A stretch of DNA of 64,000 nt from Nonomuraea glycinis (GTDB lineage: Bacteria > Actinomycetota > Actinomycetes > Streptosporangiales > Streptosporangiaceae). The translations under genes and the position numbers were made by a program. Below, in pieces: positions 24,798-33,560 of the stretch (within the stretch, counting starts at the first letter, position 1; the number at the start of each line of letters is the position of its first letter). The notes beneath the pieces were generated by a model. The model saw only the letters and a list, made by a program, of their open reading frames with translations. It was not told where the DNA came from and did no database searches. The stretch covers positions 294,975 to 358,974 of the forward strand of contig NZ_BMNK01000009.1 of NCBI RefSeq assembly GCF_014646515.1, written 5' to 3'.

Positions 24798-25815
24798 GGT
24801 GCACCTCTTCGACAGTCTCGGCGACCGAGCCCGACGGCTCGGTCTCATGCAGCCAGCACCGGCTCGCCCGGGTCTCGCCCAGCTGGTAAAGCCGCGGCGC
24901 GTCCACCGAGCACCGCTCGAACACCGACGGGCAGCGCGGATGGAACCGGCACCCCGGAGGCGCCTGCGCCGGCGTCGGCACGTTGCCCGCGATGGCCGGC
25001 ATAGGCCGGTCCCGAGGCGTGGCCGGAGTGGGAATCGAGTCGATCAAAGCCTTGGTGTACGGGTTCCGCGGGTCGCGCAGCACGTCCTCGACCAGGCCGT
25101 GCTCCACCACCTGTCCCGCGTACATGACCACGACCCGGTCGGCCATCTCGGCCACCACCGCCATGTCGTGGGTGATGAGCAGCAACGCCGTGCCGCGGTC
25201 GCGCTGCATCGTCCGCAGCAGCTCCAGGATCTGCGCCTCGACCGTCACGTCCAGCGCCGTCGTGGGCTCGTCGGCGATGAGCAGCGCCGGCTCACAGGTC
25301 AGCGCGATCGCCACCATCACCCGCTGCTGCTGGCCGCCGGACAGCTCGTGCGGATAGGCCCGCACCCGCCGTTCCGGGTCCGGCAGCCCCACCTCCCGCA
25401 GCAACTCGACGGCGCGAGCCCGGGCGGCGCGGCGCGACATCGGCCGATGCACGCGCAGCGCCTCGATCAGCTGGTCCCCGATGGTGAACAGCGGGTCCAG
25501 CGAGCTCATCGGATTCTGGAAGATCATCGCGATCTCGGCGCCGCGCAGTCTCCGCAGCTTCTCCCGGCCGGCCCCGACGAGCTCGTCGCCGCGCAGCAGC
25601 ACCGACCCCGACGAGATCTTGCCCGAGCCGAGCAGGCCGAGCAGCGCGAGCGACGACACGCTCTTCCCGGAGCCGGACTCGCCGACCACCGCGACCGTCT
25701 CACCGGCCGAGACGGTGAACGACACACCGGCGACGGCGTTCACCGGCCCGGTAGGAGTGGGAAATTGGACGTACAGGTCATTCACTTCGAGCAGCGGTGG
25801 GGACGGCACCGTCAT
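24787..25815 (-). CDS. ABC transporter ATPase, DppD type
   Basis: 342-residue ATPase pairing with the DppF-type subunit. Walker A GESGSGKSVSS, Q-loop FQNPMSSLDPLF, signature LSGGQQQR, Walker B LLIADEPTTALD, H-loop THD, and the C-terminal cluster CRFHPRCPSVFERC. ATG 25815 has AAGGAG just upstream. It follows the amidohydrolase gene by 41 bases in the same operon, which ties the importer to the catabolic enzymes. Confidence 0.93.
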   Translation of the reverse strand: MTVPSPPLLEVNDLYVQFPTPTGPVNAVAGVSFTVSAGETVAVVGESGSGKSVSSLALLGLLGSGKISSGSVLLRGDELVGAGREKLRRLRGAEIAMIFQNPMSSLDPLFTIGDQLIEALRVHRPMSRRAARARAVELLREVGLPDPERRVRAYPHELSGGQQQRVMVAIALTCEPALLIADEPTTALDVTVEAQILELLRTMQRDRGTALLLITHDMAVVAEMADRVVVMYAGQVVEHGLVEDVLRDPRNPYTKALIDSIPTPATPRDRPMPAIAGNVPTPAQAPPGCRFHPRCPSVFERCSVDAPRLYQLGETRASRCWLHETEPSGSVAETVEEVHRVG

Positions 25816-25856
25816 CGCTCCTTCGTCTTCGGGGAGTTGCCAGGGGGGTCGCGGGG

Positions 25857-26861
25857 CTAACCGGGCGGGTCGATGCCCAGATAGCGGTAGGCGTTGTGCC
25901 AGGTGATGTCGGTCAGCACGTCCTCGGGCAGGTCGAGGGAGCGCAGCGTACGACCGGCCGGCTCCTCGCGGTCCATGGCCGGGAAGTCGGAGCCGACCAG
26001 CAGGCGGTCGTGCCCGAGCAGGTCGATCAGGTACGTCAGGGCACGCCGGTCGAAGACCATCGAGTCGTAGTAGAAGCGGCGGGCGTAGTCCAGCGGGGAC
26101 GGGCCTTCGGTGTAGGCGATGGCCTTGCCGGGGATCGCCGGCTCCTCGTTCCAGGTGCCGCCCCAGAAGTACTGGGCGCGCGGCACCATGAGCGGGAAGC
26201 CGCCCGCCGCGTGGCTGAAGGAGACGCGCAGGTTCGGGCACTTCTCCGCGGTGCCGCCGGTGATCAGCGAGGCCGCGGCGAGCGCGCCTTCCAGGCCCAC
26301 CACGTAGGTGCCCATGGCCGAGCGGGGCAGCCGGTCGGTCGGGGACGGCAGGGCGTGCACGAAGATCGGCATGTCCAGCCGCTCCGCCTCGGCGAAGAAC
26401 GACAGGAAGCGCTCGTCGCCGATGGAGACGCCCGCGATGTTCGAGGCGATCTCCACGCCGACCAGGCCCGCCGCCCGCATCGCCGCCAGCTCGGCGGTGG
26501 CCGCCTCGGGGTCCTGCATCGGCACGATGCCGAAGCCGATGAGCCGCTCGGGGTCGGTGGCGCACAGCGTCGTGGTGAACTCGTTGACGTGCCGCGCCAG
26601 CGACAGGCCGTCGGCGGGCGGCAGGTCGTAGCGCAGCAGCGGCGGCATGGGCGTGATCACCTCGGTGGTCACGCCGGAGGCGTCCAGCGCCTCGATGCGG
26701 CGCTCGGCGTCGAAGAACACGTCCTTGGCGCGGAACCTTGAAGCGCCGAACAGGTGCAGGCGAGCGGTGTCGCCGTCGATCGGCTCCATGCGCGGGAAAC
26801 ACTCGGGGGCGTCGTCCGGATAGTCACGGGGAAGCAGGTGGGCGTGTGCGTCGACGAGCAT
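25857..26861 (-). CDS. Amidohydrolase (ACMSD-like), first copy
   Basis: Metal-dependent amidohydrolase 2 family protein of 334 residues with the DAHAH motif (H6, H8), a conserved His in PIFVHALPS, FSHAAGGFP and the late Asp in LVGSDFPAM. ACMSD-like members are mostly decarboxylases or hydrolases of aromatic or ring-opened acids. It lies 35 bases after the alcohol dehydrogenase and 41 before the importer ATPase genes, all leftward. A second, only distantly similar member is encoded at 35977-36852 in the same locus. Confidence 0.87.
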   Translation of the reverse strand: MLVDAHAHLLPRDYPDDAPECFPRMEPIDGDTARLHLFGASRFRAKDVFFDAERRIEALDASGVTTEVITPMPPLLRYDLPPADGLSLARHVNEFTTTLCATDPERLIGFGIVPMQDPEAATAELAAMRAAGLVGVEIASNIAGVSIGDERFLSFFAEAERLDMPIFVHALPSPTDRLPRSAMGTYVVGLEGALAAASLITGGTAEKCPNLRVSFSHAAGGFPLMVPRAQYFWGGTWNEEPAIPGKAIAYTEGPSPLDYARRFYYDSMVFDRRALTYLIDLLGHDRLLVGSDFPAMDREEPAGRTLRSLDLPEDVLTDITWHNAYRYLGIDPPG

Positions 26862-26896
26862 GTCGAACCTCCGGGTCGATGCTCAGGAGCCGGGGC

Positions 26897-28012
26897 TCAG
26901 AGGTTGGGGTGGACGGAGACGTGCACACCGGCCTCGCCCGGCACGTCGCCGCCGAGGACCTCGATCGCGCGGGCGGTGTCGTCCAGCCCGAAGGTGTGCG
27001 TGTGCAGCTTCTCCAGGGGGTACCGGCGCGACTCGATGATGCCGATCGCCGCCTTGTAGGCACGGCTGTCCACACCGAACGCGCCGACCACCGTCAGGCC
27101 CCGGTTGATGATCAGGTCGGTGCGCAGCGGGATCTCCCGCTGGCCCTTGAGCCCGGCCAGCACCACCCGGCCGCTGTGCCGGGTGGCCAGCAGTGCGTCG
27201 GTGATCGGCCCGCCCGCCATCGGGGTGAGCTCCAGCGCGACGTCCGCCAATTCGCCGCCGGTGATCTCGCGGACCCGCTCGACGGTGTCCTCGGCCTGCT
27301 CGCCGTCCACCACGAGGGTGTGGTCGGCGCCGAACTCGCGGGCCAGGGCGAGCTTGTGCGCGTCCGCCTCCAGACCGGTGACGATGATCGTGCCGGCGCC
27401 GGCGGCCCGCGCCGCGATGACCGCGCCCAGGCCGCGCTGCCCGGCACCCAGGACCAGCACGGTGTCGCCCAGCCCGATCCCGCCCAGGTGGACGCCCCAG
27501 CGGACGCCCGCACCCAGCGGGTTGAACATCGAGGCGACCTCGGCCGGCAGTGTCCGGTCGATGAGGTGCAGGATCGTGTTGGGAGACAGGTACATCAGCT
27601 CGGCGAACCCGCCCCACAGCGACGGCGCCACCTCGGTGTCGGCCACCCCGTGCCCCGGCTGCCGGTTGGGGCAGGCCTGGTAGCGGCCGGCCAGGCACGT
27701 CTTGCAGGCGTGGCAGGGGATGATGACCTCCACGGCCACCCGGTCGCCCGGCTGGACGCCCCACCGGGCCGCGGCCCGCTCGCCGACCTCCTCGATGATC
27801 CCCATCGGCTCATGGCCGGGCACGAACGGCTTGCCGTCCTCCCGGGACATCGACCCGATGTGGCCCCGGTAGATCTCGACGTCACTGCCGCAGATGCCGT
27901 TGGCCTCGACCCGCATCAGGCCGTCATCGGGGCCGATCTTCGGGCGGGGGAACTCGCGTACCTCGATCTTGTGAGGGGCGACCTGGACAGCCGCACGTAC
28001 GGTGTCTGCCAT
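26897..28012 (-). CDS. Zinc-dependent alcohol dehydrogenase (MDR)
   Basis: Medium-chain dehydrogenase of 371 residues. Catalytic zinc ligands C41, H67 and E68 (GICGSD, GHEPMG), structural zinc cysteines C100, C103, C106 and C114, and the Rossmann motif VLGAGQRGLG are visible; VTGLEADAHKLALA with an acidic residue after the second strand suggests NAD. It likely oxidises an alcohol in the pathway encoded by the locus. It is the first gene of a seven-gene leftward operon, divergent from the CoA ligase gene across a 331-base regulatory region. Confidence 0.9.
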   Translation of the reverse strand: MADTVRAAVQVAPHKIEVREFPRPKIGPDDGLMRVEANGICGSDVEIYRGHIGSMSREDGKPFVPGHEPMGIIEEVGERAAARWGVQPGDRVAVEVIIPCHACKTCLAGRYQACPNRQPGHGVADTEVAPSLWGGFAELMYLSPNTILHLIDRTLPAEVASMFNPLGAGVRWGVHLGGIGLGDTVLVLGAGQRGLGAVIAARAAGAGTIIVTGLEADAHKLALAREFGADHTLVVDGEQAEDTVERVREITGGELADVALELTPMAGGPITDALLATRHSGRVVLAGLKGQREIPLRTDLIINRGLTVVGAFGVDSRAYKAAIGIIESRRYPLEKLHTHTFGLDDTARAIEVLGGDVPGEAGVHVSVHPNL

Positions 28013-28343
28013 GAAAGGCGGGCCTTTCTCCTGGTGGTGGTCGTGCGCCTCGCGCTACGGCTCGCGTTCGCCTGGCGTCACGCCGTTCCATGTCTCGCTT
28101 GGCTGTCAGGATGTCCGCGAGGTCAGATGAATGCGATGCGGATTTCACTCAGCGGAAACCAAACACCTCGCCGTGTCCTGTACGTGATCAGCCAGGAGCC
28201 CCGCAGCCGGGCGGCGGCGGCCCGCATTTGCTTTCCGCGACGCGAAAGTCATCTGGTCTGTCAGCCGGAGCGCTGGGCATAGTGAAGCACCGCAGCTAGC
28301 CGCCATGAGGCATGGCAATCCTGCTTTTCCGGAAGGACAATAC
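28013..28343. other. Divergent regulatory region (331 bases, no gene)
   Basis: This region separates the leftward dehydrogenase-importer operon from the rightward CoA ligase operon. It holds a palindrome-like CTTTCCGCGACGCGAAAG (28231-28248), a GATTTC-GGAAAC pair near 28141-28162, and TTCCGGAA (28329-28336) at the ribosome site of the ligase gene. These resemble the palindromes before the IclR gene. No coding region was recognised. Confidence 0.55.
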
Positions 28344-29633
28344 GTGATCATTCCCGGCTTCGTCGCGGCTGAGGACCGTAACGCCGTCACCGCGATGCTC
28401 CGCACGCAGCTCGCCGGGCTGCCCGCGCGTTCGCCGTTCTACGCCGACTTGTTCGCCGCGCACGGGACCGATCCGACGGCACTGGTGTCCTTGGACGATC
28501 TGCGCAAGCTGCCTTTCACGGACAAGCAGATGCTGCGTGACTCCCAGGCGGCCGCGCCGCCGCTCGGTGGCCACGCGGGCGTTGACATGGTCGAGGTGAT
28601 CCGCGTCCATGCCTCCACCGGGACCACCGGCAAGCCGAGCTGGGTGGGAGTGACCCGGCGTGACTCCGACGCGTGGACCGAGATGGTGTCCCGGGCGTTC
28701 ATGACCATGGGCGCGACCCGCGAGGACATCGTGCTGCACGGCGCGGGCCTGACGCTGTTCGTGGGCGGGCTGCCGATCCGCGACGCGCTGGAGCGCATCG
28801 GCTGCACGATGGTCCCGGTCGGCACCGGGGCGTCGGAGAAGGCGGTGCAGGCGCTGGACAGCCTCGGCGTCACCGCGCTGCACGCCACCCCCTCCTACAT
28901 CCGCTACCTGGCCGAGTACGTACGCAAGCTGGGGCGTGACCCCAGGGAGTTCGGCATCCGGAAGATCTTCGTCGGCGGTGAGCCCGGCGGCGGCGAGCCC
29001 GCCTTCCAGCGGCACATGCAGGAGGCCTGGGGCGCGCAGGTCACCGAGGGCCTGGGCAACGCGGACATGGCGCCGGTGCTGTTCGCCGAGCCTCCGGGCG
29101 CCGGCGGCATGCGCTTCACCGGTGGCCGGCACGTGGTCGTGGAGATGATCGACCCGGAGAGCGGCGAGCCCATCGTGCCCGAGCCGGGCGCCTCCGGTGA
29201 GCTCGTCTACACCTCGGTGGACCGCGAGTGCTGCCCGCTGGTCCGCTTCCGCACCCGCGACCGGGTGCTCGTCACCGGCCTCGCCGACGACGGGGCGCCG
29301 CTCATCCGCTGCGTGGGCCGTACCGACGACATGCTGATCCTGCGGGGCGTGAACGTGTTCCCCACGGCGATCCGTGATCTGGTGCAGACGCTGCACCCCC
29401 GGACCAGCGGCGTGGTGCAGATCGTGCTGCCGGGCCCAGGACCGAGCGTGGAGCCGCCGCTGCGGGTGGAGGTCGAGGTCGGCGACGAGCCCGGCGACCA
29501 GGACGGGCTGCGGCACGAGATCGAGGACCTGATCCGGGCCCGGCTGACGGTGCGCGCCTCGGTCGCCATCGTCCCGCCCGGCTCGCTGGAGCGCAGCGAG
29601 ATGAAGTCCCGCCTGACGCGCATCTCCGGCTGA
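28344..29633 (+). CDS. Phenylacetate-CoA ligase-like (PaaK-type) adenylate-forming enzyme
   Basis: 429 residues, the usual length of PaaK-type ligases. P-loop STGTTGKP (91-98), GLGNADMA in the A5 position, RFRTRDRVLVT, RGVNVFPTAIRDL and a C-terminal ERSEMKSRLTRI lysine region are present. It should activate an aromatic or other carboxylate to its CoA thioester. GTG 28344 has GGAAGG at 7 bases; an ATG 39 bases earlier has no such site. It opens the rightward operon of the catabolic locus and is followed by a dehydrogenase gene. Confidence 0.87.
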   Translation: MIIPGFVAAEDRNAVTAMLRTQLAGLPARSPFYADLFAAHGTDPTALVSLDDLRKLPFTDKQMLRDSQAAAPPLGGHAGVDMVEVIRVHASTGTTGKPSWVGVTRRDSDAWTEMVSRAFMTMGATREDIVLHGAGLTLFVGGLPIRDALERIGCTMVPVGTGASEKAVQALDSLGVTALHATPSYIRYLAEYVRKLGRDPREFGIRKIFVGGEPGGGEPAFQRHMQEAWGAQVTEGLGNADMAPVLFAEPPGAGGMRFTGGRHVVVEMIDPESGEPIVPEPGASGELVYTSVDRECCPLVRFRTRDRVLVTGLADDGAPLIRCVGRTDDMLILRGVNVFPTAIRDLVQTLHPRTSGVVQIVLPGPGPSVEPPLRVEVEVGDEPGDQDGLRHEIEDLIRARLTVRASVAIVPPGSLERSEMKSRLTRISG

Positions 29634-29711
29634 CCCCGCGCTTCCAGGTACGTCTTCCCCGAACGCTTTTCACCTCGGCCCCGACCGGGCTGACCAGGAT
29701 TGGAGCAGGTA

Positions 29712-30551
29712 ATGTCCGACGACCCGATGATCGATCCCTTCGCCGAAGCAGGCCCGCAGTGGATGGCCGGGCGCACCGCGCTCGTCACCGGAGGCGGCCA
29801 GAGCACCGCGTTCCCCGGGGTCGGATACGCCTTCTGCCGGGTGCTGGCCCGGCACGGCGCCCGGATCGCCGTCCTGGACCGGGACCTGGAGGCCGCCGAG
29901 CGCACCGTCAAGATGATCGTCGACGAGGGCGGCGAGGCGATCCCGGTGATCGCCGACGTGACCTCGGACCGGTCCTGCGCGGACGCCGTCGCCGAGGTGG
30001 TCGACCGCTTCGGCACCCTCGACACGCTGGTCAACAGCGTCGCGGCCGGCGGCAGGAACGGGATCTTCGACGTCACCCCGGACGAGTACGACCAGCTGAT
30101 GACCATCAACCTCAAGTCGGCGTGGCAGGTCACCCGGCACTCCGTCCCGGTGATGCCGCGCGGCAGCTCGATCCTGAACATCTCGTCGGTCGGGGTGTCC
30201 AGGCGCGGCCCCGCCCTGGTCTACTGCATAGCCAAGGCCGGGATGGAGAACATGACCGAGGGCGCCGCGACCACCCTCGGGCCGCAGGGCATCCGCGTCA
30301 ACTGCATCCAGGTCGGCGCGATCTGGGGGGCGTTCGCCGCGCGGGGCTCCATGCCCGACTCGATGCGCGAGACCCGCCGCCTGGGCACGTCGCTGAAGAC
30401 CGAGGGCACGTCGTGGGACATCGCGCACGCCGGGCTGTTCCTGCTCAGCGACCGCGCCCGGTGGGTCTCCGGGCAGATCGTGGCCGTGGACGGCGGCCCG
30501 CCGCACCGCTACGACCTGGAGCCGGTCACCTCGGTCCCGATGGGCGAGTGA
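29712..30551 (+). CDS. Short-chain dehydrogenase/reductase, first paralogue
   Basis: 279-residue SDR. The nucleotide-binding motif TGGGQSTAFPGVGYA is longer than the usual TGxxxGIG, followed by LDRD, ADVTSD and the Ser-Tyr-Lys set (ISSVGV, then VYCIAKAG). It shares the unusual N-terminus DPxxxAGPQWMxGRTALVTGGGQ and most of its sequence with the SDR at 33561-34397. ATG 29712 follows GGAGCAGGT. Its 3' end overlaps the converging IclR gene by 26 bases. Confidence 0.9.
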   Translation: MSDDPMIDPFAEAGPQWMAGRTALVTGGGQSTAFPGVGYAFCRVLARHGARIAVLDRDLEAAERTVKMIVDEGGEAIPVIADVTSDRSCADAVAEVVDRFGTLDTLVNSVAAGGRNGIFDVTPDEYDQLMTINLKSAWQVTRHSVPVMPRGSSILNISSVGVSRRGPALVYCIAKAGMENMTEGAATTLGPQGIRVNCIQVGAIWGAFAARGSMPDSMRETRRLGTSLKTEGTSWDIAHAGLFLLSDRARWVSGQIVAVDGGPPHRYDLEPVTSVPMGE

Positions 30552-31392
30552 ACGACGCGCGCTTGACCTCGCGCGCCTGCCAGTGCGCCGGTGGGCGCTG
30601 CGCCGGCGGTTCGGCCACGGCCGACGGCGCGCCGAGGGCCCGGGAGATGCTGCGGGCGGTCGCGGCCATCGCCGGCACCAGGGAGTGCGGCGCGATCGAC
30701 CCGCTCGGCACGGTGATGCCCACGGCGGCCACGACGCGGTCCCGTGGGCCGCGGATCGGCACGGCGACGGCCATCACGTCGTAGGTGAGCTGGCTCTCCA
30801 TGACGGCCACACTCGACTTGCGCACCTCGGCCAGCGAGTGCCGCAGCGCGTCGGGGTCGGTCAGCGTGTTCACGGTGTACTGGCGCAGTTTGGAAGAGAG
30901 CACCTCCTCCTGGAACTCCTGGGAGGAGTTCGCCAGCAGCACCAGCCCGGTGCAGGTCGCGTGCATGGGCCAGCGCCCGCCGAGCCTGCTCGGCACCGGG
31001 ACGGTGTCCCGGGCCCGGAGCGACTCGACGTAGATCACGTCATGCCCTTCGGGGACCGCCAGATGGATGTTGCCATGGGTGGCGTGCTGCAGGTCATGCA
31101 GGAAGGGCAGCGCGATCTCGCGGAGCTGGCCGCCCTGGGGTGCCAGGGTGCCGAGCTCCAGGATGCGCAGGCCGATGCTGTACTTGCCGTCGCTGTGCCG
31201 GGACAGCGCGCCCCAGCAGCGGAGTTCGTTGAGCAGTCGGTGGGTCGTGCTGAGGGTGAGGCCGGTCCTGCGGCTGATCTCACTGAGGGACAGCGCCAGG
31301 TTCTCGGTGTCGAAGACGCCGAGGATCGAGAGCACGCGCTGGGCCGATGTCAGGCGATGGGGTTCCAGAGACGTGTCTGCCAGGACAGTCAT
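30526..31392 (-). CDS. IclR-family transcriptional regulator
   Basis: 288 residues: winged HTH (about 14-75, LSLSEISRRTGLTLSTTHRLLNEL) and the IclR effector-binding domain (about 90-255, with GHDVIYVESL and GPRDRVVAAVGITVPSG). The C-terminal 30 residues are Pro/Arg-rich. It lies in the middle of the catabolic locus. Two palindromes with CTTCC/GGAAG arms sit 104-142 bases upstream of its start and a similar one lies in the divergent promoter region at 28231, so it is the likely controller of the locus. Confidence 0.92.
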   Translation of the reverse strand: MTVLADTSLEPHRLTSAQRVLSILGVFDTENLALSLSEISRRTGLTLSTTHRLLNELRCWGALSRHSDGKYSIGLRILELGTLAPQGGQLREIALPFLHDLQHATHGNIHLAVPEGHDVIYVESLRARDTVPVPSRLGGRWPMHATCTGLVLLANSSQEFQEEVLSSKLRQYTVNTLTDPDALRHSLAEVRKSSVAVMESQLTYDVMAVAVPIRGPRDRVVAAVGITVPSGSIAPHSLVPAMAATARSISRALGAPSAVAEPPAQRPPAHWQAREVKRASFTRPSGPR

Positions 31393-31496
31393 CTATTCAC
31401 CTGCCCGTCGTTTTGTGTGACCTGAGTTACATGGGCGTTAACAAGGCTACACAAACGGACAGTTTCGCAATAGTGGCCCAAACAGGATGAAAAAGC

Positions 31497-31534
31497 CTTC
31501 CGCTATGCGGAAGTCGGGCTTCCCTTTCCGGAAG
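31497..31534. promoter_or_regulatory. Two palindromic operator candidates (IclR type)
   Basis: CTTCCGCTATGCGGAAG (31497-31513) is a perfect 7-bp-arm palindrome with a 3-base centre; CTTCCCTTTCCGGAAG (31519-31534) is an imperfect second copy 22 bp away. They lie between the leftward IclR gene and the rightward UGSC operon. Confidence 0.7.
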
Positions 31535-31638
31535 TCACCAGGGCATGCACGCGAATTGCCAGTCGCCCTTCCGCCTCATGAAAGCCCTGGTTCATTCGCC
31601 TGGAGCGCGTCTTACATTGCTCTGAGCAGGCCACGATC

Positions 31639-31878
31639 GTGAGTGAGGCGAAGATGCGCGACGAAGCACGCCTGGAGCGGATGCGGTCCACGCTGGCCGT
31701 CGACGGCTACCACCTGAGCGTCGAAGAGCTGGACACCGGATTCGACGTGCGGATAGCCGCCGACCCCGAGAGCTGCGCCGACTGCCTGGTGCCCAAGACC
31801 GTGATGGTGAGCATGCTGGAGCCGATCCTCGGCGTCGCCGCCGGCGGCATCCGGCTCACCTATCCCAGCGACGTCTGA
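31639..31878 (+). CDS. Small CxxC protein of the UGSC operon
   Basis: 79-residue soluble protein with one CxxC pair (C46, C49) in ESCADCLVPK. I do not recognise a named family. The order small CxxC protein, UGSC protein, partner with 3-48 base spacing suggests a redox or metal-related partner. Start is GTG 31639 (GAGCAGG 8 bases upstream) or ATG 31654 (GAGG 5 bases upstream). Confidence 0.75.
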   Translation: MSEAKMRDEARLERMRSTLAVDGYHLSVEELDTGFDVRIAADPESCADCLVPKTVMVSMLEPILGVAAGGIRLTYPSDV

Positions 31879-31925
31879 CCGCGTCGCCGTACGGGCTGAA
31901 GTGTGTTGACGAGAAGAGGTGTGTG

Positions 31926-32465
31926 ATGTTCGACCGAATCCTTGACCCGACCGGCCTGTCAGCGGGAACCGCGACCGTGGCGACGTCGGCGGGACGGGTG
32001 CCGACCCTGGTCGGCACCCGGGTGGGACTGCTGAGCAACACCAAGAAGAACGCCGCCCAGATGCTGACCGAGATCGGCAGGCTGCTGGAGTCCCGCTACG
32101 GCGCGGTGGTGACGATCCAGCGCACCAAGCCGAACGTCGCCTGGCCGGTGGACGAGCCGATGCTGAACGAGATCAAGGCGGTCAGCGACGTGGTGGTCGC
32201 CGGGGTCGGCGACTGCGGATCGTGCAGCGCCTCGGCGGCGGCCGACGGCATCGCGTTCGAGCGCGCGGGCCTGCCGACCGCGGTGATCTGCAGTGACGCC
32301 TTCGAGGTGACGGCGCGGGCGATGGCCGAGGTGCACGGCGACAAGGACTTCGAGTTCCTGCTGACGCCGCACCCGGTCGCGGTGCTGACCGAGGCGCAGG
32401 TCGCCCAGCGCGCCGAGGATTTGGCCGCCGTCGTCGCCGGGCGGCTGTGCGAGGCCGCTCGATGA
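31926..32465 (+). CDS. UGSC-family protein, Cys form (CGSC)
   Basis: 179 residues. The motif GVGDCGSCSAS places C97-G98-S99-C100 where selenoprotein members of the UGSC family carry Sec-Gly-Ser-Cys, so this is a cysteine homologue. The family was found through environmental selenoproteome searches and has no established function; the CxxC-like motif suggests thiol redox chemistry. No signal peptide. ATG 31926 has GAAGAGG upstream. The stop overlaps the next gene start by 4 bases (ATGA), so the two are translationally coupled. Confidence 0.82.
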   Translation: MFDRILDPTGLSAGTATVATSAGRVPTLVGTRVGLLSNTKKNAAQMLTEIGRLLESRYGAVVTIQRTKPNVAWPVDEPMLNEIKAVSDVVVAGVGDCGSCSASAAADGIAFERAGLPTAVICSDAFEVTARAMAEVHGDKDFEFLLTPHPVAVLTEAQVAQRAEDLAAVVAGRLCEAAR

Positions 32466-33556
32466 CCGCGATCGACGACGCGGGCCAGGCGCCCATGGAC
32501 GTCACCGACGCCCTGGACGCCGCGCACAAGTCCATCGAGTACATGTACGAGCGGGGCTGGACCGACGGCCTGCCCGTCGTGCCGGCGACGCGCGAGCTCG
32601 TGGACGAGTTCCTCGCCACCACCTCCAGGCCCGCCGACGAGGTCATCGGCCAGTTGGAGCACCTCAAGAGGCAGGTGTCGGTCGAGCTGGCCGCCGTCAA
32701 CGCGGTCATGGCCGGCTGCCGGCCGGAGTACTTCCCGGTGGTGCTGGCCGCCTGGGACGCGCTGATGGCCGAGCGCTCCACGGTCGGCGGCGGCTGGCAG
32801 AGCACCAGCGGCCCGGCGCCGCTGATCGTGGTCAACGGTCCGGTACGCGAGCGCCTCGGCTTCAACAGCACCGGCGGGGTGTTCGGTCCCGGTTTCCGGG
32901 CCAACGCCACCGTGGCCAGGGCGATCGGGCTGATCGTCCGCAACGCTCTCGGCGTGGTGCCGCACGTGCTGGAGCAGGCGACCCAGGGCATCCCCGGACG
33001 CTGGGCGATGTGCATCGCCGAGAACGAGGAAGAGAGCCCGTGGGAGCCGTTCTCGGTGGACGGCGGCGTGGCCGCCGGCTCCGACGCGGTGTCCACCACG
33101 CTGCTCAGGACCAGCGAGTTCGTCGACAACCGGAACACCGACGATCCCGAGCTGCTGCTGAGCGACTTCGCCGACACCCTGTCGCGCACCGGCAGCTGGC
33201 TGTTCAAGCACGCGAGCGCGGGCGTGGTGTTCTGCCCCGAGCACGCGCAACTGCTGGCCAAGGCCGGGATGAGCAAGGACGACGTGCGCACCTGGCTGCT
33301 GGAGCGCTGCGGGCGGCCGAAGGCCGACCTGGCGCGGGCCGGCAAGGCCGTCCGGGCCGGGAACATCGGGGCCGTGCGCACGGAGGACGACACCGGGGAC
33401 TTCGAGCGGCTCTTCGCCGACAACTCGCCCAAGAACCTGCCGATCATCGTGGCCGGCGCCCGCAACGCGGGCATCTCCATGGTGGTCCGGGTCTTCTCCA
33501 GCTGGGCGGGCATCGCTGCTCGGATCGAACCGCCACTTGACGGCGGTAGAGGATAG
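32462..33556 (+). CDS. Conserved partner protein of the UGSC protein
   Basis: 364-residue soluble protein beginning with TDGLPVVPATRELVDEFL and containing NAVMAGCRPEYFPVVLAAWDAL and NSTGGVFGPG. From memory, domains with the AGCRPEY motif occur next to or fused with UGSC proteins, which fits the 4-base overlap here. No nucleotide-binding or metal motif is obvious; the conserved Cys in AGCRPEY is a candidate reactive residue. Function unknown. It is followed 4 bases later by the second SDR gene. Confidence 0.8.
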   Translation: MTAIDDAGQAPMDVTDALDAAHKSIEYMYERGWTDGLPVVPATRELVDEFLATTSRPADEVIGQLEHLKRQVSVELAAVNAVMAGCRPEYFPVVLAAWDALMAERSTVGGGWQSTSGPAPLIVVNGPVRERLGFNSTGGVFGPGFRANATVARAIGLIVRNALGVVPHVLEQATQGIPGRWAMCIAENEEESPWEPFSVDGGVAAGSDAVSTTLLRTSEFVDNRNTDDPELLLSDFADTLSRTGSWLFKHASAGVVFCPEHAQLLAKAGMSKDDVRTWLLERCGRPKADLARAGKAVRAGNIGAVRTEDDTGDFERLFADNSPKNLPIIVAGARNAGISMVVRVFSSWAGIAARIEPPLDGGRG

Positions 33557-33560
33557 AAAT

